Part shown: positions 8,752 through 19,247 of the stretch, piece after piece
Position numbering within the stretch: the first letter of the stretch is position 1
Layout: each line of letters begins with the position of its first letter
DNA from: Hymenobacter edaphi
GTDB lineage: Bacteria > Bacteroidota > Bacteroidia > Cytophagales > Hymenobacteraceae
DNA: 64,000 bases
Direction: 5' to 3'
Assembly: GCF_003258365.1 (NCBI RefSeq)
Contig: NZ_QHKM01000003.1
Span: 186,001 to 250,000, forward strand
The notes under the pieces: generated by a model
Seen by the model: only the letters and a program-made list of their open reading frames with translations
The model's database searches: none
Told to the model about the DNA's origin: nothing
Program-made: the position numbers and the translations under genes

Positions 8752-8868
8752 ATGAAAGTCAAAGCCTCGGTCAAAAAACGCAGCGTCGACTGCAAAGTGA
8801 TTCGCCGTAAAGGGAAGCTTTACGTGATCAACAAGAAAAACCCCCGCTACAAGCAGCGTCAGGGTTAA
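8752..8868 (+). CDS. rpmJ: 50S ribosomal protein L36
   Basis: A 38-codon frame begins [20 protein letters not shown] and ends NPRYKQRQG, the L36 pattern. The canonical zinc ligands are depleted: only one Cys (DCKVI) remains of the usual C-x2-C...C-x4-H set, so this is the zinc-independent form. The position between infA and rpsM is classical. Confidence 0.95.
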   Translation: MKVKASVKKRSVDCKVIRRKGKLYVINKKNPRYKQRQG

Positions 8869-8889
8869 TCAACAAGCAATAGGAAGAAC

Positions 8890-9267
8890 ATGGCACGTAT
8901 TGCAGGGGTAGACATCCCGGACAAAAAGCGCGGCGAAATCGCCCTCACCTACATCTTCGGCATCGGTCGTTCGTCGGCCGCCGCTATCCTGACCAAAGCA
9001 GGTGTTGACCTGAACAAGAAGGTTAGCGAGTGGACGGAAGCCGAGTCGGGTGAAATCCGTAGCATCATTGCTTCGGAGTACAAGACTGAGGGTGTACTGC
9101 GCTCGGAAGTTCAGCTCAACATCAAGCGTTTGATGGACATCGGTTGCTACCGTGGCCTCCGTCACCGCAAAGGGCTGCCGGTTCGGGGTCAGCGTACCAA
9201 GAACAACTCGCGCACCCGCAAAGGCAAACGGAAGACCGTTGCCGGTAAGAAGAAGGCTACGAAATAA
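8890..9267 (+). CDS. rpsM: 30S ribosomal protein S13
   Basis: The 125-residue product starts [26 protein letters not shown] and includes [19 protein letters not shown] followed by [15 protein letters not shown], the S13 signature and basic tail. S13 sits in the 30S head and forms bridges to the 50S subunit. It begins the alpha-operon part of the cluster. Confidence 0.98.
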   Translation: MARIAGVDIPDKKRGEIALTYIFGIGRSSAAAILTKAGVDLNKKVSEWTEAESGEIRSIIASEYKTEGVLRSEVQLNIKRLMDIGCYRGLRHRKGLPVRGQRTKNNSRTRKGKRKTVAGKKKATK

Positions 9268-9348
9268 ATCATAGCGGGAATCGGCGGCGGGCCTTCATGA
9301 CTTTCCAACTGCCGCCAACACCTCTCGCTCGTTTTCTGCGAAAACCAA

Positions 9349-9741
9349 ATGGCACAAAAGAGAAAAGACAAAGCCAAGAAGCGCGTCGTCCAGGTGGAAG
9401 CCACCGGTCAGGTGCACATCAAGGCTTCGTTCAACAACATCATCATCTCGGTCACCAACAACAATGGCCAGGTGATTTCGTGGGCTTCGGCCGGCAAAAT
9501 GGGCTTCCGTGGTTCCAAAAAGAACACGCCCTACGCCGCCCAAACCGCAGCCCAAGATTGCGGCAAAGTAGCTTACGACCTGGGCATGCGCAAGTGCGAA
9601 GTGTTCGTGAAAGGTCCGGGCGCTGGCCGCGAGTCGGCTATCCGTGCGTTCCAAAATATGGGCATTGAGGTGCAGACCATCCGCGACGTGACGCCGCTGC
9701 CGCACAACGGCTGCCGTCCCCCCAAACGTCGCCGCGTCTGA
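9349..9741 (+). CDS. rpsK: 30S ribosomal protein S11
   Basis: The 130-residue product contains [40 protein letters not shown] and the C-terminal [18 protein letters not shown], which is nearly invariant in S11. S11 lies on the 30S platform at the E site. The 81-nt gap from rpsM contains a weak GGCGGC/GCCGCC inverted repeat. Confidence 0.98.
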   Translation: MAQKRKDKAKKRVVQVEATGQVHIKASFNNIIISVTNNNGQVISWASAGKMGFRGSKKNTPYAAQTAAQDCGKVAYDLGMRKCEVFVKGPGAGRESAIRAFQNMGIEVQTIRDVTPLPHNGCRPPKRRRV

Positions 9742-9833
9742 GTAACGGCAGACGCGTGGCCGCTACCGCCCCGTGAGGGAGCTATGGTGGCCAGGCAGTT
9801 TTCTTTTCTTCCCAGAAAAATCACCTCTCTAGA

Positions 9834-10439
9834 ATGGCACGTTATACCGGCCCCAAAACCAAGATTGCCCGTCGCTTCGGGGAAGCCATTTTCGGCCCGA
9901 GCAAGGCACTCACCAAGAAAGCATATCCTCCGGGCCAGCACGGCCGCGGCCGCCGCAAGAAGCAGTCGGAATACGCCGTGCAGCTGATGGAGAAGCAAAA
10001 AGTGAAGTACCTCTACGGGGTACTGGAAAAGCAGTTCGCTAACCTCTTCGACAAAGCCGCCCGCGTACCCGGTATCACCGGCGAAAACCTGCTGGCTTTC
10101 CTGGAGACGCGTCTGGACAACGTGGTGTACCGTCTGGGCATTGCCCCGACGCGCCGCGCTGCCCGTCAGCTGGTTTCGCACAAGCACATCACGGTGAACG
10201 GCGAGGTGGTGAACATCCCCTCGTACCACGTGAAGCCCGGCACTATCGTAGCCGTGCGCGAAAAGTCGAAGTCGCTGGAAGCCATCGTGAACAGCCTGTC
10301 GGTGCGCAACGCCCGTCAGTTCGGCTGGCTCGAATGGGACGGCAAGGAGCTGGCCGGCAAGGTCATCTCGACGCCGCAGCGCGACCAGATTCCCGAGAAA
10401 ATCGAGGAGCAGCTGATCGTCGAACTGTATTCGAAGTAA
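9834..10439 (+). CDS. rpsD: 30S ribosomal protein S4
   Basis: The 201-residue protein starts [21 protein letters not shown] and carries the S4 RNA-binding domain from about residue 93 ([36 protein letters not shown]). S4 is a primary 16S rRNA binder that in E. coli also represses the alpha operon. The 92-nt upstream gap ends in a T-rich run after a GC-rich imperfect hairpin, a possible leader structure. The zinc-binding Cys cluster of some S4 proteins is absent. Confidence 0.98.
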   Translation: MARYTGPKTKIARRFGEAIFGPSKALTKKAYPPGQHGRGRRKKQSEYAVQLMEKQKVKYLYGVLEKQFANLFDKAARVPGITGENLLAFLETRLDNVVYRLGIAPTRRAARQLVSHKHITVNGEVVNIPSYHVKPGTIVAVREKSKSLEAIVNSLSVRNARQFGWLEWDGKELAGKVISTPQRDQIPEKIEEQLIVELYSK

Positions 10440-10450
10440 GCCTGATAGCA

Positions 10451-10494
10451 GAGCCGGCCGCTGCCTGGAATTCTATTCCGGCAGCGGCCGGCTC
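10451..10494 (+). repeat. Long perfect inverted repeat between rpsD and rpoA
   Basis: Fifteen bases (10451-10465, GAGCCGGCCGCTGCC) pair perfectly with 10480-10494. Inside, GGAA (10467-10470) pairs with TTCC (10476-10479), leaving a small loop. It is followed by a pyrimidine-rich tract but no continuous T run, so it may be an attenuator or RNA processing site rather than a full terminator. Confidence 0.65.
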
Positions 10495-10540
10495 CTGCAT
10501 TGGTTTCTTCCTTCCTTCAACATCCCTTACATCCGCATCT

Positions 10541-11530
10541 ATGTCAATTCTCGCTTTTCAAATGCCGGAGAAGGTCGTAATGGAGAAATCCGACGACTTC
10601 TACGGAACGTTTGAGTTTAAACCGCTGGAGAAGGGTTACGGCGTGACGATCGGCAACGCGCTGCGGCGCATCCTGCTGTCGTCGCTCGAGGGGTACGCAA
10701 TTACCTCGGTCCGCACGAGCAACGTGCTGCACGAGTTCCAGACCATCGAAGGCGTTATCGAGGACATGTCGGAAATCATCCTGAACCTGAAGCAAGTTCG
10801 GTTCAAGAAGATCAACGACGTTATCGAAGACAAAATCACGGTGCGCATCAGCGGCCAGGAGTCCTTCACGGCCGGCGACATCAACAAGTTCACCAACGGC
10901 TTCCAGGTGCTGAACCCGGACCTGGTGATTTGCAACATCGACCCGAGCACCTCGCTGGAGTTCGAATTCACGGTTCAGAAGGGCCGTGGCTACGTGCCCG
11001 CCGAGGAAAACAAGCCGGCTGACCAAGTTTTCGGTCAGATTGCCATCGACGCTATCTTCACGCCCATCAAGAACGTGAAGTACAGCATCGAGAACACCCG
11101 CGTGGAGCAGAAGACCGACTACGAGCGGTTGCTGTTGGAAATTCACACGGACGGCTCGATCCACCCCGAGGATGCGCTGAAAGGCGCCGCCAACATCCTG
11201 ATCCAACACTTCATGTTGTTCTCGGACAACACGATGACCTTCGAAACGGCCAAGGCCGAAGAGGAGACCAGCGTGGACGAAGAGACGCTGCACATGCGCA
11301 AGGTCCTCAAGACCCCGCTGCAGGACATGGACCTGTCGGTTCGCGCCTACAACTGCCTCAAAGCCGCCGACATCAAGACCCTCGGCGACCTGGTGCAGCT
11401 GGACCTGGCCGACATGATGAAGTTCCGCAACTTCGGTAAGAAGTCGCTGACCGAGCTGGAAAACCTCGTCGAGGAAAAAGGCCTGCACTTCGGCATGGAC
11501 GTGGCCAAGTTCCGTCTGGAAGAAGACTAG
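10541..11530 (+). CDS. rpoA: DNA-directed RNA polymerase subunit alpha
   Basis: The ATG at 10541 gives 329 residues starting [19 protein letters not shown]. The N-terminal assembly domain has [21 protein letters not shown] at about residues 31-50. The C-terminal domain, from about residue 255, contains [20 protein letters not shown] and [18 protein letters not shown] and binds UP elements and activators. Alpha dimerises to nucleate RNA polymerase assembly. The frame is open further upstream through the inverted repeat, but the extension is not conserved. It is followed by a strong terminator before rplQ. Confidence 0.98.
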   Translation: MSILAFQMPEKVVMEKSDDFYGTFEFKPLEKGYGVTIGNALRRILLSSLEGYAITSVRTSNVLHEFQTIEGVIEDMSEIILNLKQVRFKKINDVIEDKITVRISGQESFTAGDINKFTNGFQVLNPDLVICNIDPSTSLEFEFTVQKGRGYVPAEENKPADQVFGQIAIDAIFTPIKNVKYSIENTRVEQKTDYERLLLEIHTDGSIHPEDALKGAANILIQHFMLFSDNTMTFETAKAEEETSVDEETLHMRKVLKTPLQDMDLSVRAYNCLKAADIKTLGDLVQLDLADMMKFRNFGKKSLTELENLVEEKGLHFGMDVAKFRLEED

Positions 11531-11540
11531 TATCTTTGAA

Positions 11541-11587
11541 GAATGAGTGAGCTGAAACCCTCGGCTCATTCATTCTTTTTTCTTTTT
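11541..11587 (+). terminator. Terminator between rpoA and rplQ
   Basis: GAATGAGTGAGC (11541-11552) pairs with GCTCATTCATTC (11564-11575), with one G-U wobble, followed by TTTTTTCTTTTT. It lies 10 nt after the rpoA stop codon, so rplQ may be transcribed partly from its own promoter in the following 100 nt. Confidence 0.8.
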
Positions 11588-11684
11588 CACACTTCCCGGT
11601 GTGCCCCACGGGGCGACGGTTCTAATGAGGTTTCGGCCCGCCGTGGTCGTCGTCCGCAAGCACACCACTAACTTTTCTTGACCA

Positions 11685-12257
11685 ATGCGTCACGGTAAAA
11701 AAGACAACCACCTGGGCCGGACCACCGCCCACCGCAGCGCCATGCTGTCGAACCTCGCCATCTCGCTGATCCTGCACAAGCGGATTACGACGACGACGGC
11801 CAAGGCCAAGGAACTGCGTAAGTACGTAGAGCCGATTCTGACCCGCTCGAAGGACGACACGACGCACTCGCGCCGCATCGTATTTGCTGAGCTGCAGAAC
11901 AAAGAAGCCATCAAGGAGCTGTACGGCGAAGTAGCTGGCAAAATTGCCGGCCGTCCGGGCGGTTACACCCGCATCATCAAGCTGAGCGCCGGCCGTGCCG
12001 GTGACAACGCTGATATGTGCGTAATCGAGCTGGTGGACTACAACGACACCCTGCTGGAAGCCAAATCGGCTGGTGAAGCCAAGGCTACGACCCGTCGTTC
12101 GCGCCGCGGTGGTGCCAAGAAGGAAGGCGCTGCCACCACGGCCGCTCCCGCTGCTTCGACCACGCAGGTAGAAACGTCGGCTCCGGCTGACACGGCTACC
12201 GAAACGCTGAAAGAAGGCGAAACCCGCGAAGACAAGACCGAAGAGTCGGCTTCGTAA
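11685..12257 (+). CDS. rplQ: 50S ribosomal protein L17 with C-terminal extension
   Basis: The first ~120 residues match L17 ([52 protein letters not shown]). The product is 190 residues, whereas E. coli L17 has 127. The extra ~60 residues are rich in Ala, Thr, Ser and Glu, with an [10 protein letters not shown] patch before an acidic end. L17 lies at the polypeptide exit site, so the tail would protrude where nascent chains emerge. The gene ends the alpha operon; a clear terminator follows. Confidence 0.96.
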   Translation: MRHGKKDNHLGRTTAHRSAMLSNLAISLILHKRITTTTAKAKELRKYVEPILTRSKDDTTHSRRIVFAELQNKEAIKELYGEVAGKIAGRPGGYTRIIKLSAGRAGDNADMCVIELVDYNDTLLEAKSAGEAKATTRRSRRGGAKKEGAATTAAPAASTTQVETSAPADTATETLKEGETREDKTEESAS

Positions 12258-12284
12258 TTCGCCGCGCTGACGCGCTGAGAATTG

Positions 12285-12321
12285 AAAGGGACGGTTCCTG
12301 CGGGAGTCGTCCCTTTTTTTT
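12285..12321 (+). terminator. Terminator of the alpha operon
   Basis: GGGACG (12288-12293) pairs with CGTCCC (12308-12313), flanked by AAA on the left and a run of eight T on the right. It lies 28 nt after the rplQ stop codon. Confidence 0.88.
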
Positions 12322-13946
<1,625 letters not shown>

Positions 13947-13986
13947 GGACGGCGCAGGTCGGCCCGGTGGGCCGATTCGGGTCGTG

Positions 13987-14022
13987 AAAAAGCCGCCGTT
14001 CGGAAGAACGGCGGCTTTTTTT
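13987..14022 (+). terminator. Terminator after eno
   Basis: AAAAAGCCGCCGTT (13987-14000) pairs with AACGGCGGCTTTTT, and a run of seven T ends the element. It lies 40 nt after the stop codon. The A-run on the left would let it act in both directions. Confidence 0.9.
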
Positions 14023-14119
14023 GTTGGGGTGGGTTTAGCGGTGGGCTGCCCGGGCAGCGCAAGCCGGCCGAAGCGGCAAATAATCAGTGGAAGCAGCGGC
14101 GCAAAGTTTGCGCAGCGCC

Positions 14120-14127
14120 TATCTTTG
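14120..14127 (+). promoter_or_regulatory. Candidate -7 box of the DivIC-like gene
   Basis: TATCTTTG matches TAnnTTTG exactly and ends only 3 nt before the ATG at 14131. If used, transcription would start at or next to the start codon, giving a leaderless mRNA. No clear -33 TTTG is seen. Confidence 0.45.
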
Positions 14128-14130
14128 GGT

Positions 14131-14445
14131 ATGCGTTTTTCTGACGTGCTGGGGCGCGTACCGCGGTTGCTGCGCAACTTTTATCTGCTCACCGGGCTGG
14201 CGTTCCTGGTGTGGATGCTGCTGTTCGACTCGAACGACCTGCTGAAGCAGTACGAAATGCTGGATAAATACCGGGAACTGCAGGAGCAGAAGCAGTACTA
14301 TACCGGCAAAATTGAGGAGGTAAAGCAGGACCGGGCCGAGCTGTTGAGCAGCCCGGAAATGCTGGAAAAGTTTGCCCGCGAGAAATACGTGATGAAGCGC
14401 CCGGGGGAGGACGTGTTCCTGCTGGTGCCGGAGGAGAAGGAATAG
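14131..14445 (+). CDS. FtsB/DivIC-like septum formation initiator
   Basis: The 104-residue protein has a short cytoplasmic N-terminus, one membrane helix (about residues 17-33, NFYLLTGLAFLVWMLLFD) and a periplasmic coiled coil (QYEMLDKYRELQEQKQYYTG, then ELLSSPEMLEKFAREKYVM). This layout and the REKYVMKRPGEDVF ending match the FtsB/DivIC family that joins FtsL and FtsQ in the divisome. I chose the ATG at 14131 because the upstream open frame is low in conserved content. Placement after eno is common for FtsB-type genes. Confidence 0.85.
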   Translation: MRFSDVLGRVPRLLRNFYLLTGLAFLVWMLLFDSNDLLKQYEMLDKYRELQEQKQYYTGKIEEVKQDRAELLSSPEMLEKFAREKYVMKRPGEDVFLLVPEEKE

Positions 14446-14458
14446 GCCGGCAGTGGCG

Positions 14459-14478
14459 AAGCTGATTATCAGCTTTTT
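14459..14478 (+). terminator. Terminator after the DivIC-like gene
   Basis: AAGCTGA (14459-14465) pairs with TCAGCTT and ends in TTTTT. It is short but well placed, 14 nt after the stop. Confidence 0.6.
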
Positions 14479-14639
14479 CGGTCACGGACAAAGCTGATTC
14501 GGAAGAATAGGCAGCTCAACAGTGCACTATGCGTTGAGCCGGGGAGGTTATTGCAATATTTTGTGGGCAGGCTAAAACTTTGATTGTCTTTTAGCCTTAA
14601 CTTTCGGGGTTCATTCTAACCAACAAATATTTTTTGGGT

Positions 14640-17600
14640 ATGGAGAAGCCTTACTTTTCGAGGTACGGTAACAAAATCCGGCTGCTGACATGGCTGGTAA
14701 TGAGCTGGCTGGGCCTGCAACAGGCTGCCGCTCAAACGTACACTATGCCGGTAAGCGGCAACAACACCATCACCACCTGCGCGGGTACTCTGTATGACAA
14801 CGGCGGGGCCAGCGGCCCCTACGTCGGCAGCGCAGGCGCCCTGACCATTATGCCGGCCACCACCGGCAGCAAGGTGCAGCTCACCTTCACGTCGGCGTCG
14901 ATTGACTACTACGACTACCTGACCATCTACGACGGCACCAGCACGTCGGCGCCGATTATCGGGACGTACTACGGTACCACCAACATCGGGACGGTGTACG
15001 GGACCTCGACCAGCGGCGCCATCACGCTGCGCTTGAGCGGCACCAACTACTACGGCTACGCTGGTTTTGCGGCCAACATTGCCTGCGTGACCAGCGTGCC
15101 GCAGCCCGATCTGGCCGTGCAGGGCGCCTCGGCCTTCCCGCTGTCGGCGGTGGCAGGCAGCTACCTCTCGCTGAGCTGCAGCATCTACAACCTCTCGGGC
15201 ACCACGGCCACGAGCAGCAACGTGGGCTACTACCTCTCGACGGACAACACGCTGAGCTCCTCCGACCAGCTGCTGGGCTACTCCACCGGCTACTCGCTGG
15301 CCGTGGGCGGCTCCTCGACGCGCAGCAGCTCGGTGCAGGTGCCGACGACGACGACCCCCGGCTCGTACTACCTGCTGTTTGCGGGCGACTACGACAACCT
15401 CGTCAACGAAAGCAACGAGCAGAACAACGTGGCCAGCGTGTCGTTTACCGTCAGCGCCCCGAGCTACGACCTGGTGATTCAGACGCCGAGCGCGACGCCG
15501 ACCTCGGTGGCGCAGGGCGGCACCCTTTCGCTGTCGTGCTACATCAGCAACGTGGGCAACGCCACGACGACCTCCAGCAGCGTGGGCTACTACCTCTCCA
15601 GCAACACCACGCTCGATGCCTCGGACGTGCTGCTGACCTCGACGTACGGCGGCGCCCTGGCGCCCTCGTCGTTTGGCACCAGCCGCTACGGCTACACCAA
15701 CATTCCGACCACCACGCCGACGGGCAGCTACTACGTGCTGTTCGTGGCCGACTACCAGGGGCTGGTGTCGGAAACCAATGAAACCAACAACGTGGCCTCG
15801 GTGGCCATTACCGTGTCGCCGCCCGGCGTCGACCTGGCCATTCAGCAGGCCCAGCTGGGCAACACCTCCGTGCTGGCTGGTTCCGCCATCTACGCGTCGG
15901 CCTACCTCTACAACCTGGGCAACACCAACGCCGGCGCCCACCGCGTGGGCTACTACCTCTCCAGCAACACCACGCTCGATGCCTCGGACGTGCTGCTGCA
16001 GAGCGGCAGCGTGAACAGCCTGACGGCCGGCCAGTACTACTCGCTGTACCCGACGCTGACCATTCCGGCCTCGACCACGACGGGCAGCTACTACGTGCTG
16101 TTTGTGGCCGATGACCAGGGCCAGGTGACGGAAACCAACGAAACCAACAACGTGGCCTCGGTGGCCCTGACGGTGACGCAGCCCAACGTGGACCTGCAGA
16201 TCCAGCAGGCGACGCTGACGCCCACCACGACCTCGGCCGGCAGCAGCGTGTACGCCACCTGCAGCATCTACAACGCGGGCACTACCTTTGCCGCCTCCTC
16301 CAACGTGGGCTACTACCTCTCGAGCAACACCACGCTGGACGCCGCCGATACCTACCTGAACTACGCCTACGGCAGCACCCTGTCGGGCGGCTTCAGCTCG
16401 TCGCGGGCCATGTCGCTGACCATCCCGACCAACACGGCTACCGGCAGCTACTACGTGCTGTTCGTGGCCGACTACCAGGGCCAGGTAACGGAAACCAACG
16501 AAACCAACAACGTGGCTTCGGTGGCCCTGACGGTGACGGCCCCGAGCGTGGACCTGCAGATTCAGCAGGCAGCGCTGACGCCTTCGACGACTTCGGCCGG
16601 GGGGAGCATCTACGCCGGCTGCAACATCTACAACGCGGGTACCACCCAGGCGCTGTACAGCAACGTGGGCTACTACCTCTCGAGCAACACCACGCTGGAC
16701 GCCGCCGATACCTACCTGAACTACTCGTACGGCAGCACCCTGTCGGGCGGCTTCAGCTCGTCGCGCTCGGCTTCGCTCTACATCCCGACCAACACGGCCG
16801 CCGGCAGCTACTACGTGCTGTTCGTGGCCGACTACCAGGGCCAGGTAACGGAAACCAACGAAACCAACAACGTGGCTTCGGTGGCCCTGACGGTGGTGCC
16901 GCCCAGCCCGGACCTGACGGTCAGCAGCTTCTACCCGGGGGCGTATAACATGAACTCGGGCACCAGCACCAGCGTGTCGGGCTACGTGTACAACCAGGGG
17001 CAGGCCACGGCCACTTCGAGCAACGCCGGCTTCTACCTCTCCACCGACGCTACCTTCAGCTCCGGCGACGTACTGCTGACCTCCAGCACCGGCGGCGCGC
17101 TGAGCGCCGGCCTGTCCAGCTACCGTTCGGGCACCATCACCATTCCGGCCGCCACCACCACCGGCAGCTACTACCTGCTGTTCGTGGCCGATAACCTGAA
17201 CCAGGTGACGGAAAGCAACGAAACCAACAACGTTGCCTACTACTCCATCTACGTGACCAACGTGACGCCCATCAACGGCACGCTGGTGCCCTACTCGGGT
17301 TCGGCCAGCATCACCAGCTGCAACACCAACATCTACGACAACGGCGGCAACGGCAACTACGCCGATAACTCGGAGGGCACGCTGACCATCAACCCCGGCA
17401 CGACCGGCAGCAAAGTGCGCCTCACCTTCAGCTCGTTCGCCCTCGAAACCTGCTGCGACTACGTCTCGATTTACGACGGCACCAGCACCAGCTCCCCGCT
17501 GATTGGCACCTACGTGTACAGCCCCGGGGTCGTGACGGCTTCGAGCACCAACACCAGCGGCGCCCTGACCGTGCGCTTCCACTCCGACGGCAGCGCCACG

Positions 17601-18650
17601 TACTCCGGTTTTGAAGCCGCCGTATCGTGCGTATCGACGGTGCCGGCCGACCTGACCCTGACCCAGGTGGCGGCCACGCCCACGAGCGTAATGGCGGGTG
17701 GCACCACCACCGTGAGCCTGAGCGTGAACAACGTCGGTGCCGGGGCAGCCGCCTCGACGCCGGTGGCCTACTACCTCTCGGCCGACAACACGCTGGATGC
17801 CGCCGACCGCCTGCTGGCCAACGTGACCGGCGCTGGCCTGAACGCCAGCACCAGCGTGACGCGCAGCAACGTGGTGACGATTCCGGCCGCCACCACGGCC
17901 GGCAGCTACTTCCTGATCTGCGCCGCCGACATCAACAACGTGGTAACCGAGAGCAACGAGAACAACAACGTGGCCACGGGCGTCGCCATCACCGTGACGG
18001 CCGTTACCGCCGACCTCGCGGTCAGCGCGCCGACGCTGACGCCGACCACCGTTATGGCCGGCAACAACGTGACGGCTACCTGCTTCCACGAGAATAGCGG
18101 CATGGTAAGCGCCGGCGCCCACACGCTCGGCTTCTACCTCTCCACCGACGCCAGCTTCAGCGCCAACGACGTGCTGCTGCACAGCATCAGCATCTCCTCG
18201 ATGCCGGCGGGCAGCGGCCTGACGCGCGTAGGCACCTTCGCCATTCCGGCCGCCACGGCCGCCGGCACCTACTACGTGCTGTACGTGGCCGACTCGCAGG
18301 GCCAGATTACCGAAGGCAACGAAACCAACAACGTCGCCAGCCGGGCCCTGACGGTGACCATCAACACGGCCGCGCGCGAGCAGTCGGCCGGCTTTGCCAT
18401 CACCGTGCACCCCAACCCCACCACCACGGGCCAGCCCTTCCTGGTGGAGTTTGCCGGCAACGGCACGGCCCCGGCGGCCAGCCTGGCCCTCTACAACAGC
18501 CTGGGCCAGCTGGTAAGCGAGCAGCGGACCACGCTGCGCGGTAATGCGGCCCCGGTGAGCATTTCGACGACGGGCCTGGCCCGCGGCGTATACACCCTGC
18601 GCATCACCGGCGAAAAGCTGAACGCGACGCGTCAGGTTATCGTCGACTAG
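14640..18650 (+). CDS. Giant secreted CUB/CARDB-repeat protein with T9SS sorting domain
   Basis: The 1336-residue product has a signal peptide (residues 1-32, ending QQAAAQ). A CUB-like domain (about 34-152, Asp/Tyr-rich YDYLTIYDGTSTSAP) follows, then six CARDB-type repeats of about 120 residues (about 155-875). Next come a second CUB-like domain (about 877-1000) and two more CARDB repeats (to about 1242). Each CARDB unit ends GSYYVLFVADxxGQVTETNE or similar. The last ~85 residues (VHPNPTTTGQPFLVEF to TRQVIVD) are a T9SS type A sorting domain, so the protein is probably displayed on or released from the cell surface. An adhesin or matrix role is inference. Repeats 3-5 are nearly identical at DNA level. 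Confidence 0.88.
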   Translation: MEKPYFSRYGNKIRLLTWLVMSWLGLQQAAAQTYTMPVSGNNTITTCAGTLYDNGGASGPYVGSAGALTIMPATTGSKVQLTFTSASIDYYDYLTIYDGTSTSAPIIGTYYGTTNIGTVYGTSTSGAITLRLSGTNYYGYAGFAANIACVTSVPQPDLAVQGASAFPLSAVAGSYLSLSCSIYNLSGTTATSSNVGYYLSTDNTLSSSDQLLGYSTGYSLAVGGSSTRSSSVQVPTTTTPGSYYLLFAGDYDNLVNESNEQNNVASVSFTVSAPSYDLVIQTPSATPTSVAQGGTLSLSCYISNVGNATTTSSSVGYYLSSNTTLDASDVLLTSTYGGALAPSSFGTSRYGYTNIPTTTPTGSYYVLFVADYQGLVSETNETNNVASVAITVSPPGVDLAIQQAQLGNTSVLAGSAIYASAYLYNLGNTNAGAHRVGYYLSSNTTLDASDVLLQSGSVNSLTAGQYYSLYPTLTIPASTTTGSYYVLFVADDQGQVTETNETNNVASVALTVTQPNVDLQIQQATLTPTTTSAGSSVYATCSIYNAGTTFAASSNVGYYLSSNTTLDAADTYLNYAYGSTLSGGFSSSRAMSLTIPTNTATGSYYVLFVADYQGQVTETNETNNVASVALTVTAPSVDLQIQQAALTPSTTSAGGSIYAGCNIYNAGTTQALYSNVGYYLSSNTTLDAADTYLNYSYGSTLSGGFSSSRSASLYIPTNTAAGSYYVLFVADYQGQVTETNETNNVASVALTVVPPSPDLTVSSFYPGAYNMNSGTSTSVSGYVYNQGQATATSSNAGFYLSTDATFSSGDVLLTSSTGGALSAGLSSYRSGTITIPAATTTGSYYLLFVADNLNQVTESNETNNVAYYSIYVTNVTPINGTLVPYSGSASITSCNTNIYDNGGNGNYADNSEGTLTINPGTTGSKVRLTFSSFALETCCDYVSIYDGTSTSSPLIGTYVYSPGVVTASSTNTSGALTVRFHSDGSATYSGFEAAVSCVSTVPADLTLTQVAATPTSVMAGGTTTVSLSVNNVGAGAAASTPVAYYLSADNTLDAADRLLANVTGAGLNASTSVTRSNVVTIPAATTAGSYFLICAADINNVVTESNENNNVATGVAITVTAVTADLAVSAPTLTPTTVMAGNNVTATCFHENSGMVSAGAHTLGFYLSTDASFSANDVLLHSISISSMPAGSGLTRVGTFAIPAATAAGTYYVLYVADSQGQITEGNETNNVASRALTVTINTAAREQSAGFAITVHPNPTTTGQPFLVEFAGNGTAPAASLALYNSLGQLVSEQRTTLRGNAAPVSISTTGLARGVYTLRITGEKLNATRQVIVD
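15825..16905 (+). repeat. Three nearly identical ~360-bp tandem CARDB units
   Basis: Units starting near 15825, 16185 and 16545 share long blocks of nearly identical DNA, for example the segment encoding GSYYVLFVADYQGQVTETNE and, between units 4 and 5, the block around CTGGACGCCGCCGATACC. The flanking units are more diverged. This pattern points to recent internal duplication or gene conversion. Confidence 0.8.
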
Positions 18651-18673
18651 CGGCAGGCAGACTATCCGCTGGT

Positions 18674-18723
18674 ATCGGCGGCATCGGTCGTGGGTTTTCG
18701 GACCCGTGGCCGGTGCCGCCGAT
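18674..18723 (+). terminator. Hairpin after the CARDB gene
   Basis: ATCGGCGGC (18674-18682) pairs perfectly with GCCGCCGAT (18715-18723), with an inner GGGT/ACCC stem. There is no T run, so this is a weak or Rho-assisted terminator at best. Confidence 0.4.
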
Positions 18724-18776
18724 TTGCGTTGGCGGCACTCCGCAACTTATGAGGCCCGGCGGCGCGTTAGGCGGGT

Positions 18777-19247
18777 ATGTTTCGTAGCGCAATTCGACTT
18801 CGGGCCGGGCTGCCGGCCGGCGGGCTGACCAGTATGCTGATCCTTGGGCTGTGCCTGCTGGCGCGGCCGGCCAGCCCGGCGGCGGAGGCACCCTCGCAGG
18901 TGCAGGTGGCGCGGCGGTTTCTGCTGGCCGTGCTGGCCGGGCACCGGGCAGCGGCTTACCGCCTGCTGGCCCCCGAAACGCAGGCCCGGGTGTCGGCCGA
19001 CAGCTTTGCCGTGGCCGTGCGGCCGCTCTACGCCGAGGGCCAGCGCCGCGGCACCACCATCGACCTCTACAAGTTCGGGTTTCGCATCGGCGACACGGAT
19101 ACGCAGCCCTTCTGCGCGTTCATGTTTCGCAGCGACACCACGGCCGCCCGGCCGCAGGTGCAGCTGGACGTGACCTTCGGCAGCAACGCCGCCCGGCGGG
19201 TGCAGGGCTTCGGCCTGCTGCAACCGGAGGCGGCGCCCGCCCGCTAG
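18777..19247 (+). CDS. Small exported protein of unknown function
   Basis: The 156-residue product has a basic N-terminus and a hydrophobic signal segment (LTSMLILGLCLLARPASPAA), so it is probably exported. The mature part begins VARRFLLAVLAGHRAAAYRLL, which resembles the first helices of NTF2-like or DUF3887-type domains. The rest, including DLYKFGFRIGDTDTQPFCAFMF, is not recognised. Its stop codon overlaps the stop codon of the convergent anmK inside one CTAG tetranucleotide. No function is assigned. Confidence 0.7.
   Translation: MFRSAIRLRAGLPAGGLTSMLILGLCLLARPASPAAEAPSQVQVARRFLLAVLAGHRAAAYRLLAPETQARVSADSFAVAVRPLYAEGQRRGTTIDLYKFGFRIGDTDTQPFCAFMFRSDTTAARPQVQLDVTFGSNAARRVQGFGLLQPEAAPAR

Noticed and set aside
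11531-11538. TATCTTTG just after the rpoA stop codon as a promoter of rplQ
   Set aside because: It matches the -7 consensus, but transcription would start inside the adjacent terminator hairpin, so it is more likely a chance match.
14616-18410. A 1264-codon open frame on the minus strand opposite the CARDB gene
   Set aside because: It is an artefact of high GC and biased third positions in the repetitive plus-strand gene. Its product is low-complexity Gly/Val/Arg/His sequence, while the plus strand has a signal peptide, domains and a sorting signal.
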